Assembly (NCBI GenBank): GCA_001566295.1
Contig: KQ964254.1
Location: forward strand, 620,001-684,000
Reading direction: 5' to 3'
Length of the DNA stretch: 64,000 nt
Source: Microdochium bolleyi
Lineage: Eukaryota; Ascomycota; Sordariomycetes; Xylariales; Microdochiaceae
Shown one piece after another: positions 24,201 through 34,521 of this stretch; positions within the stretch are counted from its first letter, which is position 1; each line of letters opens with the position of its first letter. The position numbers and the translations under genes were made by a program. Below the pieces are notes generated by a model. The model saw only the letters and a program-made list of their open reading frames with translations, made no database searches and was not told the DNA's origin.

Positions 24201-25825
24201 TACGATCGGTGTCGAGCTGGCGGCTAAGCCTCCCTTGTTGCTCTTCGTCGACGAGCCGACATCTGGTCTCGACTCGCAGACCTCATGGGCCATCCTCGAT
24301 CTCCTTGAGAAGCTTACCAAGAGCGGTCAAGCTATTCTCTGCACCATCCACCAGCCTTCCGCCATGCTCTTCCAGCGTTTCGACCGTCTTCTCTTCCTTG
24401 CCAAGGGTGGCAGAACAGTCTACTTTGGCGATATCGGCGAGAACTCCACGACTATGACCAAGTACTTTGAGCGCCACGGCGCACCGGCTTGCCCCACGAG
24501 TGCCAACCCTGCCGAATGGATGCTTGACGCTATCGGTGCTGCTCCTGGTAGTCACACCGATATCGACTGGCATCAGACTTGGCGCAACAGTGAGGAGTAT
24601 GCTTCGGTACAAGCCGAGTTGCAGCGCCTGAAGGATGATGCTCCCGATGGTCCTGCCGCGACGGAGGATGACCTGTCTTACCGCGAGCACGCCGCACCTT
24701 TCTTCAAGCAGCTGCGCGTTGTCACTCACCGTGTCTTCCAGCAGTACTGGCGCACTCCCTCCTATATCTACGCCAAGGCTGCGCTCTGCATCCTCGTCGC
24801 TCTCTTCATCGGTCTCGTGTTTCTGAACGCACCCAACACTCAACAGGGCCTCCAGAACCAGATGTTCGCCATCTTCAACATTCTCACCGTCTTCGGCCAG
24901 CTCGTGCAGCAGACAATGCCTCACTTCGTCATTCAGCGAGATCTCTACGAGGTCCGTGAGCGTCCCTCCAAGGTCTATGGCTGGAAGGTCTTCATGCTGT
25001 CACAGATCATCGTCGAGCTGCCCTGGAACACTCTGATGGCGGTCTTCATGTTCATCTGCTGGTACTACCCGGTGGGCCTCTACAAGAACGCGCAGTATAC
25101 TGGTGCTGAAACAGAGCGTGGCGCTCTGGCATTCTTGTTCATCTGGGTCTTCCTTTTGTTCACGTCCACCTTCACCGACATGATCATTGCCGCATTCGAG
25201 ACTGCCGAGGCTGGTGGCAACATTGCCAACCTTCTCTTCACTCTCTGCTTGATCTTCTGCGGTGTTCTTGCTGGCCAGGATACTCTCCCTCGCTTCTGGA
25301 TCTTCATGTACCGGATCAGTCCCTTCACATACCTGGTCTCCGGACTGTTGTCGACCTCCGTTGCTGGCGTCCCAGTCACTTGTGCCGAGAACGAATATGT
25401 GCGATTTAACCCTCCGTCGGGGTCGACTTGTGGAGAGTATCTGCAGAACTACATGTCCATAGCCAAGGGAGCGCTGTTGGACCCATCGGCTACTTCGAAC
25501 TGCTCCTACTGCCAGCTCACTGACTCGGACACATTCCTGGCGGCTGTCAACGTCCGTTATGGTAAGTCGAAAAAATCATTACCCCACATGTGTGAGAAAG
25601 CATATCGCTAACACGGAAACAGAGGACCGGTGGCGGAATTTTGGCATCGTCTGGGCCTTCATTATCTTCAACGTCTTCGGCGCCCTCTTCCTGTACTGGC
25701 TCACCCGTGTGCCCAAGGGCAAGAAGACGGCCGAGCCACCCAAGAAGGGCGAGAAGAAGGCCGCGCAGGAGGCTTCCAGGGAAAAGACGGCCGACTCGTC
25801 TGACAGCAACAAGGCCGCCGCCTAG
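21202..25825 (+). CDS. PDR-type (ABCG, CDR-like) full-size ABC transporter 2
   Basis: Exons 21202-25561 and 25623-25825 join in phase 1 across a 61-nt intron (GTAAGT...ACAG) to give 1520 residues. The frame is open upstream to 21,100 but has no ATG there; 21,202 is the first ATG after an ATG-free leader. Architecture is NBD1-TMD1-NBD2-TMD2. NBD1: GPPGSGCST (about residue 189), VSGGERKR (about 304), CWDNSTRG. NBD2: GVSGAGKTT (about 887), VEQRKRLTIG, LLFVDEPTSGLDSQ. The N-terminal 'PNPFLDTAEDSPVNPASSNFNARAW' style segment and 'YFNYQGIS' and 'YTAEVDVHFPMLTVG' are CDR1/PDR5-like. The intron precedes the last transmembrane helix (YEDRWRNFGIVWAF...); without splicing the protein stops before that helix. 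The Lys-rich cytosolic tail ends in KAAA. The likely role is plasma-membrane efflux of hydrophobic drugs or metabolites. Confidence 0.96.
25562..25622 (+). other. Intron before the last helix of ABC transporter 2
   Basis: GTAAGTCG donor, CGCTAAC branch site, GAAACAG acceptor, phase 1. Retention gives an in-frame stop and loses the final transmembrane helix. Confidence 0.9.
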
Positions 25826-27170
25826 TTGTCGCAGAGTGCGAGTGTCCGCGTCTTTCTCAGCACTTCAAAATCATCACCTCGGCTTTCCATGCTACATGTT
25901 ACCAGTCTCCACTCGAGACGTCTCCTCTTGTCACATGTCCGCATATCATTTCCAATCTCTTCACCTGTCACATAATGTATTGAGCTTTTCATACCGTTCT
26001 TGTATCTTTCCCCCCTCGGATCACACTCGGATCACATACATAAGCGTGAGCTTTCTGAGGCTCCATAGATATAAAGCCAAACAAGGTCAGTCTCCTGTTA
26101 CTTGTTCTTCTGGATTCGAGATACAATACAAATATAGATTTCTCACGATATGGGGGCTTCACCACCGCAAGATGATAATACCGTCTTTCTTCGTCAACGA
26201 TGACCGACGGGTCCCTAGCCAAGGTTGAATCGGTGTCTCCCTTTTTTCTTTTTTTTGCTCCTTTCGAGCGCGATGCAACGAGCGAATGCCAACCACATGT
26301 GACCACGCACATTGCACATGACACACACACACACACACACACATAGGTATACATACAGAGGGCACATATATGCAAAGGTATAGTCAGGCACGTTACTTCC
26401 CTGCCCGGGCACCGAGACAAGAATGAAATATTATATGAGAGGGGAGAGGAGACGGGTTTGTCGGGGTGGCCAACTGGTGAAGTGAGCACACAAAGTGTAG
26501 ACGAGGAAGATGACGACGACGATATTGAAGATGGGGGTCTGGAAGGGTTTAGGGATACAGGTACTCGCCTATACATACGTACACGTAGATCCATCGATAC
26601 CAAGGGGACAATTTTCGTATTTGATCGCGCAGTCTGGAGGAGCTCACTTGGGAGAAGCGGCTCTTGACGAAGGAGGAGGGGTTCTGCTCGGAGTAGTAGG
26701 CCATCTTTGTGGTCGATACGTAATCACTTAGACAAACTGTACTCAAAGTGGCATACGAGCTGCGAATCGGATTCCATGTGTACATCCCATGGCGGCAGTT
26801 TCACGAGGCATCCATGTCTACCAAGATGCGTTGTCCGTACAGCCACACGGCTGGTCATGGTGGATGGAAATGCCCCTTCGTGGGGGGGATATATATAGAT
26901 ATCAATGCTTCTCTGGTGCTGGAAACGATGCCAAAGCAATGCCGGATAAACAAGGCGTTCCAATAAGCCCCGAACTTGCGAACCCTAGCTAAACCCCAAA
27001 ACGCCGCACGGGTTGGTTGTACCCCTCAAAAGATGTGAGAGTGCCGAGTCCGGACTTGTCTTATGTCCCTTCACTCCAACAATAGCTCCTGTGGAGCAAA
27101 GCTGAAGGGCACATTGAGAATGATGGATAAGACGAAGAGGGGATGCAGCGACCATGCAAAAGATGAAAAA
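25826..27170. other. Convergent intergenic region, ABC transporter 2 / membrane protein
   Basis: This holds the 3' regions of two convergent genes. It includes an (AC)11 microsatellite at 26,321-26,342 and an AT-rich stretch with TATA-like 'gatatatatagatatc' near 26,888. I see no coding sequence. Confidence 0.5.
26321..26342. repeat. (AC)11 dinucleotide microsatellite
   Basis: An uninterrupted AC run in the 3' intergenic region. Confidence 0.9.
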
Positions 27171-27961
27171 CTACGCTCGCAAGCGCAGCCGGCCTAGCCT
27201 CTCCTCGTTCTCATAGATATCATACATGTCCATCTTCAAGCCGATGACGCGGGCCTCGAAGAGTTCAAAGAGCTGGACCGTCGCGGTCAAGAATTCGAAT
27301 GCGCTGCAGAAGACGGGGCCGGGTTAGCTGTCTGACACCAGAACAATTTCAGTCGCATAGAATACACATACATAAGCACGGCAATGGGCGTAATGGTCGG
27401 CGCCCACAGGCCAATGTAGTGACTTCCCCACCAAGGGTCCATGCCCGTCGTGGACCAGATGAGAAGCGACATGGCCGGGATCGTGAGGAGCAGGTCGAAG
27501 AGCGAGACCTGGGCACGCTTCATGCGCCGACGCTTGTCGGCGTCGGGTTCGTCGGAGCCGCCAAACGAAACGACGGTAAAGCCGTTTATCGTGATGTTGA
27601 CGGGGGGCATGCCGAAGGTGCGGCGAGGGCTGGGCCAGTAGGCATAGCCGAGGATACTGCCTCCGGCAACGAGCAGGTTCCAGATGAAGAGGACCCAGCA
27701 GAGGGAGAAGAGGACCTTGTGCTCCCAGACCCACCAGCCAGCGTCGACGGTCTGGTGTATGCGGGTGACGGTGACGCAGCCGACGATGGCGTTGGCGACG
27801 CGGAAGAGGGCGATGAGGGGGATGTTGATGTTGAGGGTGCGCTCGCTCTCGAGCTTGCACTTTTCGCACTTTTCCGAGTGCTTGTCAAGCATTGTGTCTG
27901 TCGAGGAGCGGTCGCTGGGCGAGAGGGGGCTCCGCGGGCTTCTCGGATGGGGAGACGACAT
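27171..27961 (-). CDS. Four-helix integral membrane protein, unknown function
   Basis: Exons 27372-27961 and 27171-27303 join in phase 2 over a 68-nt intron (GTATGT...CTGCAG) to give 240 residues. The unspliced frame ends a few residues into unrelated sequence, while the spliced one continues the fourth helix as 'PIAVLIAFEFLTATVQLFEL' and ends 'YENEERLGRLRLRA'. The N-terminus is a Ser/Pro-rich cytosolic-type segment followed by a CEKC pair near residue 32. Hydrophobic helices lie at about 46-66 (IPLIALFRVANAIVG), 82-108 (FSLCWVLFIWNLLVAGG), 150-170 (LFDLLLTIPAMSLLIW) and 180-212. The layout resembles MARVEL-like small fungal membrane proteins, but I do not recognise the family. It diverges from the oxidoreductase gene 2.9 kb away. 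Confidence 0.85.
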
Positions 27962-30843
27962 GGCCGGTCGAGCGACGGCTGGCGATCCAAAGGGTCCAGG
28001 CCGGCAGGGGACTATGACTCGAAAGCCGTGGTCGTGGTGCCGAGCATGCGCATGCAGGTCGTATGGACGCGGGAGTGCGCAGGCTGCTGGGCTGCCCGTG
28101 GCCGAGCAGAGGGCGCAGGGAGAGGCGGCGGCAGCGGCGGCGACGGCGACGACGGGGTCGGGTCGGTGGTGGCGGCGAGGCGGCGAGCAGGTGAGAGATG
28201 TGAGGATGCTGCGATGTGCTGGAAAGGCGGAGAGAGACGAGCGGCTGACGGGGAGCGGGCTAGCAGCAGCAGCCCGGAGACTGGGTGGAGGCGGCAGGTG
28301 CAGGTGGGCAGGCCAGGAAATTGGCCAGCCCCAACTGACTGGGGCCGACTGGGCGCCCGGCTGGCCCAGGGGTTCCCATTACCTTATACGTTGGTGGCTG
28401 GCTCGGCCTCAAGCGGCCGCCCTTCCTCTTTTGCCTCGCCGCCAGCCGTGCCCAGCGCCCCTGTCTCGGGTCCTGCTCGAGTCTGCCCTCCTCCCAAAGC
28501 CAGTTGCCTGGAGCAGAGCGGGGAAACAAGCACGGGAAAAGGAGCCACTGCGCGCCAACGGTGCTGGACCCTGCCGGGCTAGTGCTGGAATACGGCACCG
28601 GTACGATGCCCTCGACCCCCTCCCAGAACGAGGCTCCCTACATTGTCGTCTTGCACCAGGCACTCCGTACGCTTGGGCACGCACTCCGTGCTCGTCCCAA
28701 TTCTCAGCCAAGTCAAGCAGAACTTGTGTGCCCCGCGCCCATCGCGAGCACCGTAAGGGCACCGCCGGTTGGAGGGGGGCTTCCCACCAGCATCCATCCC
28801 CTCGGGGCGAAGCACATTTGGGTTGTGGGGCACAGTTCGCCTCCCCCAATCTGTCAGTCGAGGTCAATCTCCATCAGCCTTGCTAAAAATATGGTCTCAG
28901 CTGCAACCTTCAGCTGGGAGACTGGCATTTCCAGCAACTTGGTCCTCTCTGCGCATGGCGAATGACATTGCCATGGCAAGGCACAATCGCTTGTCTTCAG
29001 ACTCGTCCCAACTGCTCTCCCAAGTGCTCCCCCGTATGTCCCAGCTGCACAGGCGGCACCATCATCTCTGTGCGTCCTTGGCGTTGCCAAGCAGGCCGGG
29101 GCCCATTGGTCGGCTGACACAAGAACTCTGTCAGGGGCTATGCGGCAACTTCCCCACAGCCCGGTATCCAGATGGCACCTTCGAGGTCCAGCCTCCCATT
29201 GTGCGGCGTCTGGAGTCATTCGCGTGGTCTGATTTGAGTCTGGATCCTCTATTTTTCCGTGCGATATCATCAATACTGAATGAATCGGCCTCCTTGTTCC
29301 GGCGGAGGATCAGGTGGTGCAGCTGCCTGGTGGACGCGGAAGGAAGACTGGGGATCCGGGCAGATGTCAGCCCAGACCATTGCGCCACGTTTTAGGCGTT
29401 GTCTGGGGTGCCTCCGAAGCTGTGGCAGCCACGTTTGGTATCCTGCGGATTGGCCTTCCCAGACGCTTCCTCGTTTGATGGTGCGCTTGCGGAGTATAGG
29501 GAGTGAGTCGGCGCATTCATCGCAGTATCGTATCGAGAACAATGAATTTCAAGGTGCTCCTGTGACAGTGATGAAGTTTGTGAGAGAGCCTGCTACGTTC
29601 CCAGCTTACCATGGCGTGGGCGGAGTGCAGGCCTGCGAGCGTTCTTAGGCTCACGTGGTACGCTCAAGATTCTTGATCTCGAGCATCGTCACCGTGAAGG
29701 AATTGGCCTGCAATCGCGCGCGTAAGGGGTAGAAAGAGAGGTTGTCGTCGTATCTTGCCAATCGGTCGAGGCTCAAAAAGCAGAGGACGTGCAGCGCAAG
29801 GGTCCGGCGGGCCGTTGCCGCTGCGAAAGCTCCGGGAGATGCCGCCGCAGTCAGCTTCCGGGACGAGTTCGCGGCAGAGTACTCGGTACAGAAGAGAATG
29901 ATTGGAAATCCTGCTCTGCTTCTATGCAGGCAGCCATGACATTTCGAGAGTCAGCAAGAGTCAGCACGACAACCAGATAGCCAGGACGATGACGAAGCCA
30001 GGGTCTAGAGTTGTAATGCCATGTAGTGGGAATGCAGAGCTTGGTGAAAGGTCGAGTGAAGCCAGAAGTAATCGTGGGAGAGTCGTTGGCTGGGTTTGTC
30101 AGAATGACCAAGGGGGTCCACTCTGGCTTAGTCACAATCGCGCGCCTGCACTTGGTAGGTGTTTCACATGGCAGGGGCATGTCTGTCGGGTTGTTCGAAA
30201 GAGCAACATGCAAACTCAAGACAGACGCAACCAGAACTTGGGAGATGCGTCCCTTCCCAAAGGCTCGGGCTCCAGTATCGCGCTCGAATGTCGCAAAAAA
30301 TGCATTATCGCAAGGCCGAACGCACCACTTCGTGTCTCGGTCGAGAGCCAACATGAGCAGGTCCCGATTGACCATCTCGCAGCGAGTAACTCCCGAGGAA
30401 GGCTTCACTTCGGGGCCGAGTTTGCAGGCAGTCGATTCGAAAGGACTCCCATCGCCTAGTTGCCGCTGAGATTGCGCCAGTTGAGGTGAATGACGTGTCC
30501 AAGCTGGCGCCATCCTGCCCCATATCCCCGCGCGGCACCTGGGCACCCAGTCACGATAACGCCAATTCGGCCTCGGAGCTAAGGCAGCTGCCTCGTCGGG
30601 AAATTCGGGGCCTGTATGCAACGCACGACTCCCTGCTTACAGACATGCAGTCATCTGCAGCTCTCCAAGGTCAACAGCATGGCACCACTGGATACATAAA
30701 GACTGGCTTGGCCGTGGTCATCACGGCAACAATATCTCAGCCTTCGCCCTGCATCATCCAGCACCAACATCACCGACGCCCACACAATACTTACAACCCT
30801 TAAAGTACCTTGCACACCCTTCGCCTACACATCACTGCCCAGA
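27962..30843. other. 2.9-kb divergent intergenic region
   Basis: It lies between the starts of the membrane protein (-) and the oxidoreductase (+). The part at 28,080-28,170 is a GGC/GAC-rich imperfect trinucleotide tract. Open frames of about 150-256 codons occur on both strands at 28,500-30,620 but overlap antisense and carry no recognisable motif. A TATA-like 'gatacataaag' lies near 30,692, about 150 nt before the oxidoreductase start, and the leader after it has no ATG. Confidence 0.5.
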
Positions 30844-31782
30844 ATGACCACCATGCACCGCGTCCAGGTCGACTCGTGGTCCGAGGGGCCCCGCTACGTC
30901 GCCGTCGACCGGCCGCCGACCCCCGGGGCCGACGAGCTGCAGCTCCGCGTCTTGGCTGCCGGGGTCCACAACGTCGTCCGCTCCCGGGCTTCTGGCAAGC
31001 ACTACTCGGCCAACCAGCTGCCCCATGTCCCCGGTGTCGACTGTGTCGCCCAGGACGAGGCTACCGGCCAGCTCTACTACTGCTCCAAGATCACCCCCGA
31101 CTTTGGCACCTTTGCCGACTACATCAACATTGGAAAGGCCAATGCCGTCCCCTTGCCCGCCCACGTCGATCCAATCTCCTTCGCGGGGTCCTACAACCCA
31201 TGCATGAGCAGCTGGATGGCCATCACTCAGCGCACCAGCAACCTGCCCGAGAACTACTCTGTGCTCATCATCGGCGCGACCAGTGCCAGCGGCCGCATGG
31301 CCGTCAACGTGGCCAAGACCCTGGGCGCTGGCAAGATCACCGGCATGGCCCGCAACGCCGACACGCTCGCCCAGGTGGACGGTCTCGACCATCGCATTGT
31401 GCAGGCCAGCTCGGTGCAGGACACGGACCTTTCACAGCTCGAATGTGACCTGATTCTCGACTACGTCTACGGTGATGTCGTGCTGCACGTTTTAAGCTCG
31501 CTTAAGCGTGGCAAGCCTGTGCAGTACGTCCAGATCGGCGGCCTGGGCCAGACCGAGATTTCCCTGCCGTCGGCCATACTCAGGTCCACGGACATCACAA
31601 TCCGCGGCGCAGGCCCTGGCTCCTGGTCCATGAAGGGAGCACAGACCGAGATGCCCAAGCTTGCAAAGGCCATGGGCGAGTGGAAGCTGCTTGGCGCGGA
31701 GGCGTTGCCGATGAAGGATATTGAGCAGATCTGGGGTGACCGCTCGCTCGCTGCTGCGGGAAGACTTGTTTTGAAGCCTTGA
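30844..31782 (+). CDS. MDR-superfamily quinone oxidoreductase/zinc-less dehydrogenase-like protein
   Basis: A single exon of 312 residues. The N-terminal GroES-like domain (about 20-125) shows 'DELQLRVLAAGVHNVVRSRASG', 'PHVPGVDCVAQ' and 'GTFADYINI'. The nucleotide-binding Rossmann part follows with 'YSVLIIGATSASGRMAVNVAKTLGAGKITGMAR' style text split around residues 140-170, whose GATSASG replaces the usual AxxGxxG of quinone reductases. The cysteine/histidine ligands for a catalytic zinc are absent, so it is a zinc-independent NAD(P)H oxidoreductase of the QOR/enoyl-reductase type. The substrate is unknown. It is slightly short (family 320-350) and probably cytosolic. The start lies after an ATG-free leader in the context cagaATGacc. 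The gene converges on the GNAT gene. Confidence 0.9.
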   Translation: MTTMHRVQVDSWSEGPRYVAVDRPPTPGADELQLRVLAAGVHNVVRSRASGKHYSANQLPHVPGVDCVAQDEATGQLYYCSKITPDFGTFADYINIGKANAVPLPAHVDPISFAGSYNPCMSSWMAITQRTSNLPENYSVLIIGATSASGRMAVNVAKTLGAGKITGMARNADTLAQVDGLDHRIVQASSVQDTDLSQLECDLILDYVYGDVVLHVLSSLKRGKPVQYVQIGGLGQTEISLPSAILRSTDITIRGAGPGSWSMKGAQTEMPKLAKAMGEWKLLGAEALPMKDIEQIWGDRSLAAAGRLVLKP

Positions 31783-32102
31783 GGTAGTGATTGAACGGGA
31801 TTGTTGCGGAATCAGTCGATGATCGTAGTAATAATGATATGAACTTTTCTTGGTCGCAGAAGCCACGCAGACCGAATACTCGTCCATTGATGTCTCGTTG
31901 TCGAAAAAGAAACAACGCCGTCCCCCCCCCCCCCCCCCCGAAGTAATAACCAATCCTGGGAGACTATGACGAGATATATCTCGATCACATTGAACAAAGA
32001 AAAAAGCGCCGCACAACCCCACGCTTCATACCAATATCATACTAAGCCATCAGCCACCCTGAGGGGTACCTGAAAGAGAAGAACGAAAAGAAACTCCCCT
32101 CT
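31783..32102. other. Convergent 3' intergenic region with C18 run
   Basis: These 320 bases between two convergent stops contain an uninterrupted run of 18 C at 31,922-31,939. No gene is visible. Confidence 0.7.
31922..31939. repeat. Homopolymer C18
   Basis: Eighteen consecutive C on the plus strand, between two convergent genes. Length may be uncertain because such runs are error-prone in sequencing. Confidence 0.85.
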
Positions 32103-32585
32103 CTAACTGCTGGCCCTGAACGCGGCTGCTACTGTTGGCGGAGGGATATCCCTAACCAGCACGACCCCCTCCGCATCGTCGTTCATGACCAGCCGGAACC
32201 CGACCCTCTCGTAGAACGCCAGGACCTTGCGGTTCTCCGGGCTCACGCCGATCCAGATGCCCTCGCCGTAGTCCGGTGCCTCCTCCTCCTTCCTCTTCTC
32301 ACCTCTCTCCGCGGCGGCAGCGGCGTTGGCGTTGGCGGCCCCGCGCACGACGCTCTCGACGAACGTGTCGATCAGCTTGCGCCCCCAGCCCTGGCCCTGA
32401 TGACTCGGGAGGAGGTCGATGTGCATCGTCGCGCGGTAGCTCGACAGTGGCTTCTGCTGCTGCTGCTGCTGACCACCACCGCCGCCACCCTCGCCGAGCG
32501 CGGGCCTCGAGAAGACAGGGTGCCCGAGCAGCAGATCCCCGCGGAACGCGAGCTGTTCGAGGGCCTTCGGGTTCGTCACCATTTC

Positions 32586-32618
<33 letters not shown>

Positions 32619-33473
32619 TCCGCCACCGTCAGAAGAAGGTATCATCCACTCCACCCTCTTCCCATCAACCCATCCGTTCTTCCTGTCCTCCTCCGCGGTT
32701 CTGGCGCTGGCAACGCCGGGGTCCCGCAGCAGCACCTCCTCCACGAACCGCCCGTACGCGCGCCGCATGGCGGACACGTCCGGGCAGCCGATGCAGTACC
32801 CCACGACCCTGCCGCTGCCGTCGTCGAGCACGTGGCACGTCCCGGGAGACAGGTGCGTGAACTGGTGCGTCCAGACGTACGGCGCGAGCAGCCGCACGCG
32901 GGGGTCCGGGGCCGTGGAGAGCGAAGGGGGGAGGGTCACCCGGCACTAAAAGGGGAGGGGTAGGAAGGTGAGCTTGTTGAAATTCTTCCTGGGTATGGTT
33001 CCTCCCGCACAGGGAGAAAGAGAAAAGGGAAATAGGGCATAACAAGGAACGGGCAGTGTGTTGTTGACAAAAAGTAGAAAACAAAAGGGATAAGGCGCCG
33101 CGGCACTTGACGAAGCGTCCATGTAGACTGCCCGCGCGGAGCGATGGAAAGAGTAATGAATCAAATTCGTTGTCGATAGTGAGGAGAGAGGATACTGAAC
33201 AACCATCCTTGAAGAATAGAAGAAGAAAAAGAAAAACAAAGAAAATGAACTAGACAAAAAGGACCACGAGACAGAAATGTGAACCGGGGAGAAGTGCGAT
33301 GACGAAACGCATACCGCTTCCAACGCTCCTAGATAGGGTCTTGAGCGGTGCAGAGCCAAGACAGGTATGAAGGAAAGAAAGAGAGAGAGAGTGAGAAACC
33401 CGAGAAAGAGACCACTTACGATGTGCGCACAGTCCTCCTTGTCCCTCGCCTCATACCCGCGTATGAACGCCAT
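32103..33473 (-). CDS. GNAT-family N-acetyltransferase
   Basis: Exon 1 (33420-33473, 18 codons, MAFIRGYEARDKEDCAHI) and exon 2 (32103-32945) join in phase 0 over a 474-nt intron (GTAAGT...TTTAG), giving 298 residues. The join reads 'DCAHI|CRVTLPPSL', as expected at the first helix of this family; no ATG-initiated frame in exon 2 alone would contain it. Core motifs: 'APYVWTHQFTH', 'HVLDDGSGRVVGYCIG', 'ATMHIDLLPSHQGQGWGRKLID' (acetyl-CoA pyrophosphate loop, Q-x-G-x-G), 'GIWIGVSPENRKVLAFYERVGF'. It resembles O-GlcNAcase-C-terminal-like acetyltransferases of fungi; substrate unknown. Low-complexity inserts interrupt the fold: a run of 13 Gly near residue 128, GGGGGG followed by QQQQQQ, and an Ala-rich acidic/basic stretch. 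The intron is long for this genome. Confidence 0.85.
32587..32630. repeat. Coding (GCC)n microsatellite (poly-Gly in the GNAT protein)
   Basis: A run of GCC units on the plus strand is read as GGC on the minus strand and gives 13 consecutive Gly. It lies between the second and third conserved blocks of the acetyltransferase. Confidence 0.85.
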
Positions 33474-33492
33474 GCTAGCTTTCCTTGCCCTT

Positions 33493-33562
<70 letters not shown>

Positions 33563-34521
33563 GCTTCTTCTTCTTCTTCTTCTCTGTTCCTGTCGTATCC
33601 TCCTGTCGTCGCCTCTTACTGCTGCCCTTCTTTTTCCCCCTCCGTGTCTCTGTTTTGATCCGCTGACGGCACTGCTGGGTGTCTTCAACTCCGCCTGTCG
33701 GTGTGTGTGTATGTGCGTGCGCCTGCTTGCTCTCGAGAAGGATACCTGCACTATGGCTTGTATCGTACGGATGGCAACAATCGAGCGTGCCTGGAGACAT
33801 TCGATTGTTCTTCCGTGCCGGTTGATGTGCTCTGTCAGACAGGGTCGACTGAGGCTGCCGACATCTCCGCACGTGTCCGTAAGCGGCAAGCCGGCGTGGC
33901 GTCACTAAGCGTACAACAGGGGACCTTAGCCAGGTGGGGCAAGAGCCGGAACATGCAACATGCAACCTTGGAATGCTTCAACGTCTGGGAGAAGAGTAGT
34001 GGGGCCAGCCACGCCCGTCCGTCATGGACCGAGCAACATCACACGGTCGCTAGCTGCATGTCACATCCGGCTCGTCTCGTTACAGCCAAGCAGCCCAAAG
34101 TATTACGGAGGCCAGGCTCTCTCATGAAGGCTTGTAAGATCAAATGGCATGAAGCCGATTAAAAAGACCCTAAAGACAGGAGAAGGAGCAAGGACGCCCA
34201 AAAGCTGATCTACAAATTCCTGATCGCTCGAGTTCCATTCCGTGGGTATGTGTGTATCCGTGTATATGCCCCTGATTTGTGAGAAACAATTCCAAAACAG
34301 CAAAAACTTCCAGAGGTATCTTCTTTGCAAGCCCCTTCAACTACAACAATGTACTGGTAATATTCATCAAGTGTTCGTTATCAAAACCCCAACCATGCCA
34401 TTTGCTATTGAAAAAAAAAAGGAAGTGGAACGCCTGTGGACCAGAGTGCCCATGGGGAAATGAGTAGATAAGGAAAACGGACACTCATGACGGAGACAGA
34501 CTGCAGTCAATGCAGCTCTGC
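33474..34521. other. Intergenic region upstream of the GNAT gene
   Basis: It holds the GNAT leader with two microsatellites next to the start codon and, further right, unremarkable sequence up to the 3' end of the next minus-strand gene. No other gene is visible. Confidence 0.5.
33493..33561. repeat. (TTG)23 microsatellite, 20 nt upstream of the GNAT start
   Basis: Twenty-three perfect TTG units, read as CAA/AAC on the transcribed strand. In frame with the GNAT ATG it is AAC (Asn). A (CTT)n tract follows at 33,564-33,584. Confidence 0.92.

Noticed and set aside
27299..28582. 427-codon plus-strand frame
   Set aside because: Its first half is antisense to the well-supported membrane-protein gene and the rest is GC-rich low-complexity sequence; no motif.
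29851..30621. 256-codon minus-strand frame and an overlapping 185-codon plus-strand frame
   Set aside because: Open on both strands, no recognisable motif, no start or promoter features; more likely chance in GC-rich DNA.
32276..32963. Plus-strand frames of about 190 codons
   Set aside because: Antisense to the acetyltransferase, created by GCC-rich codons.
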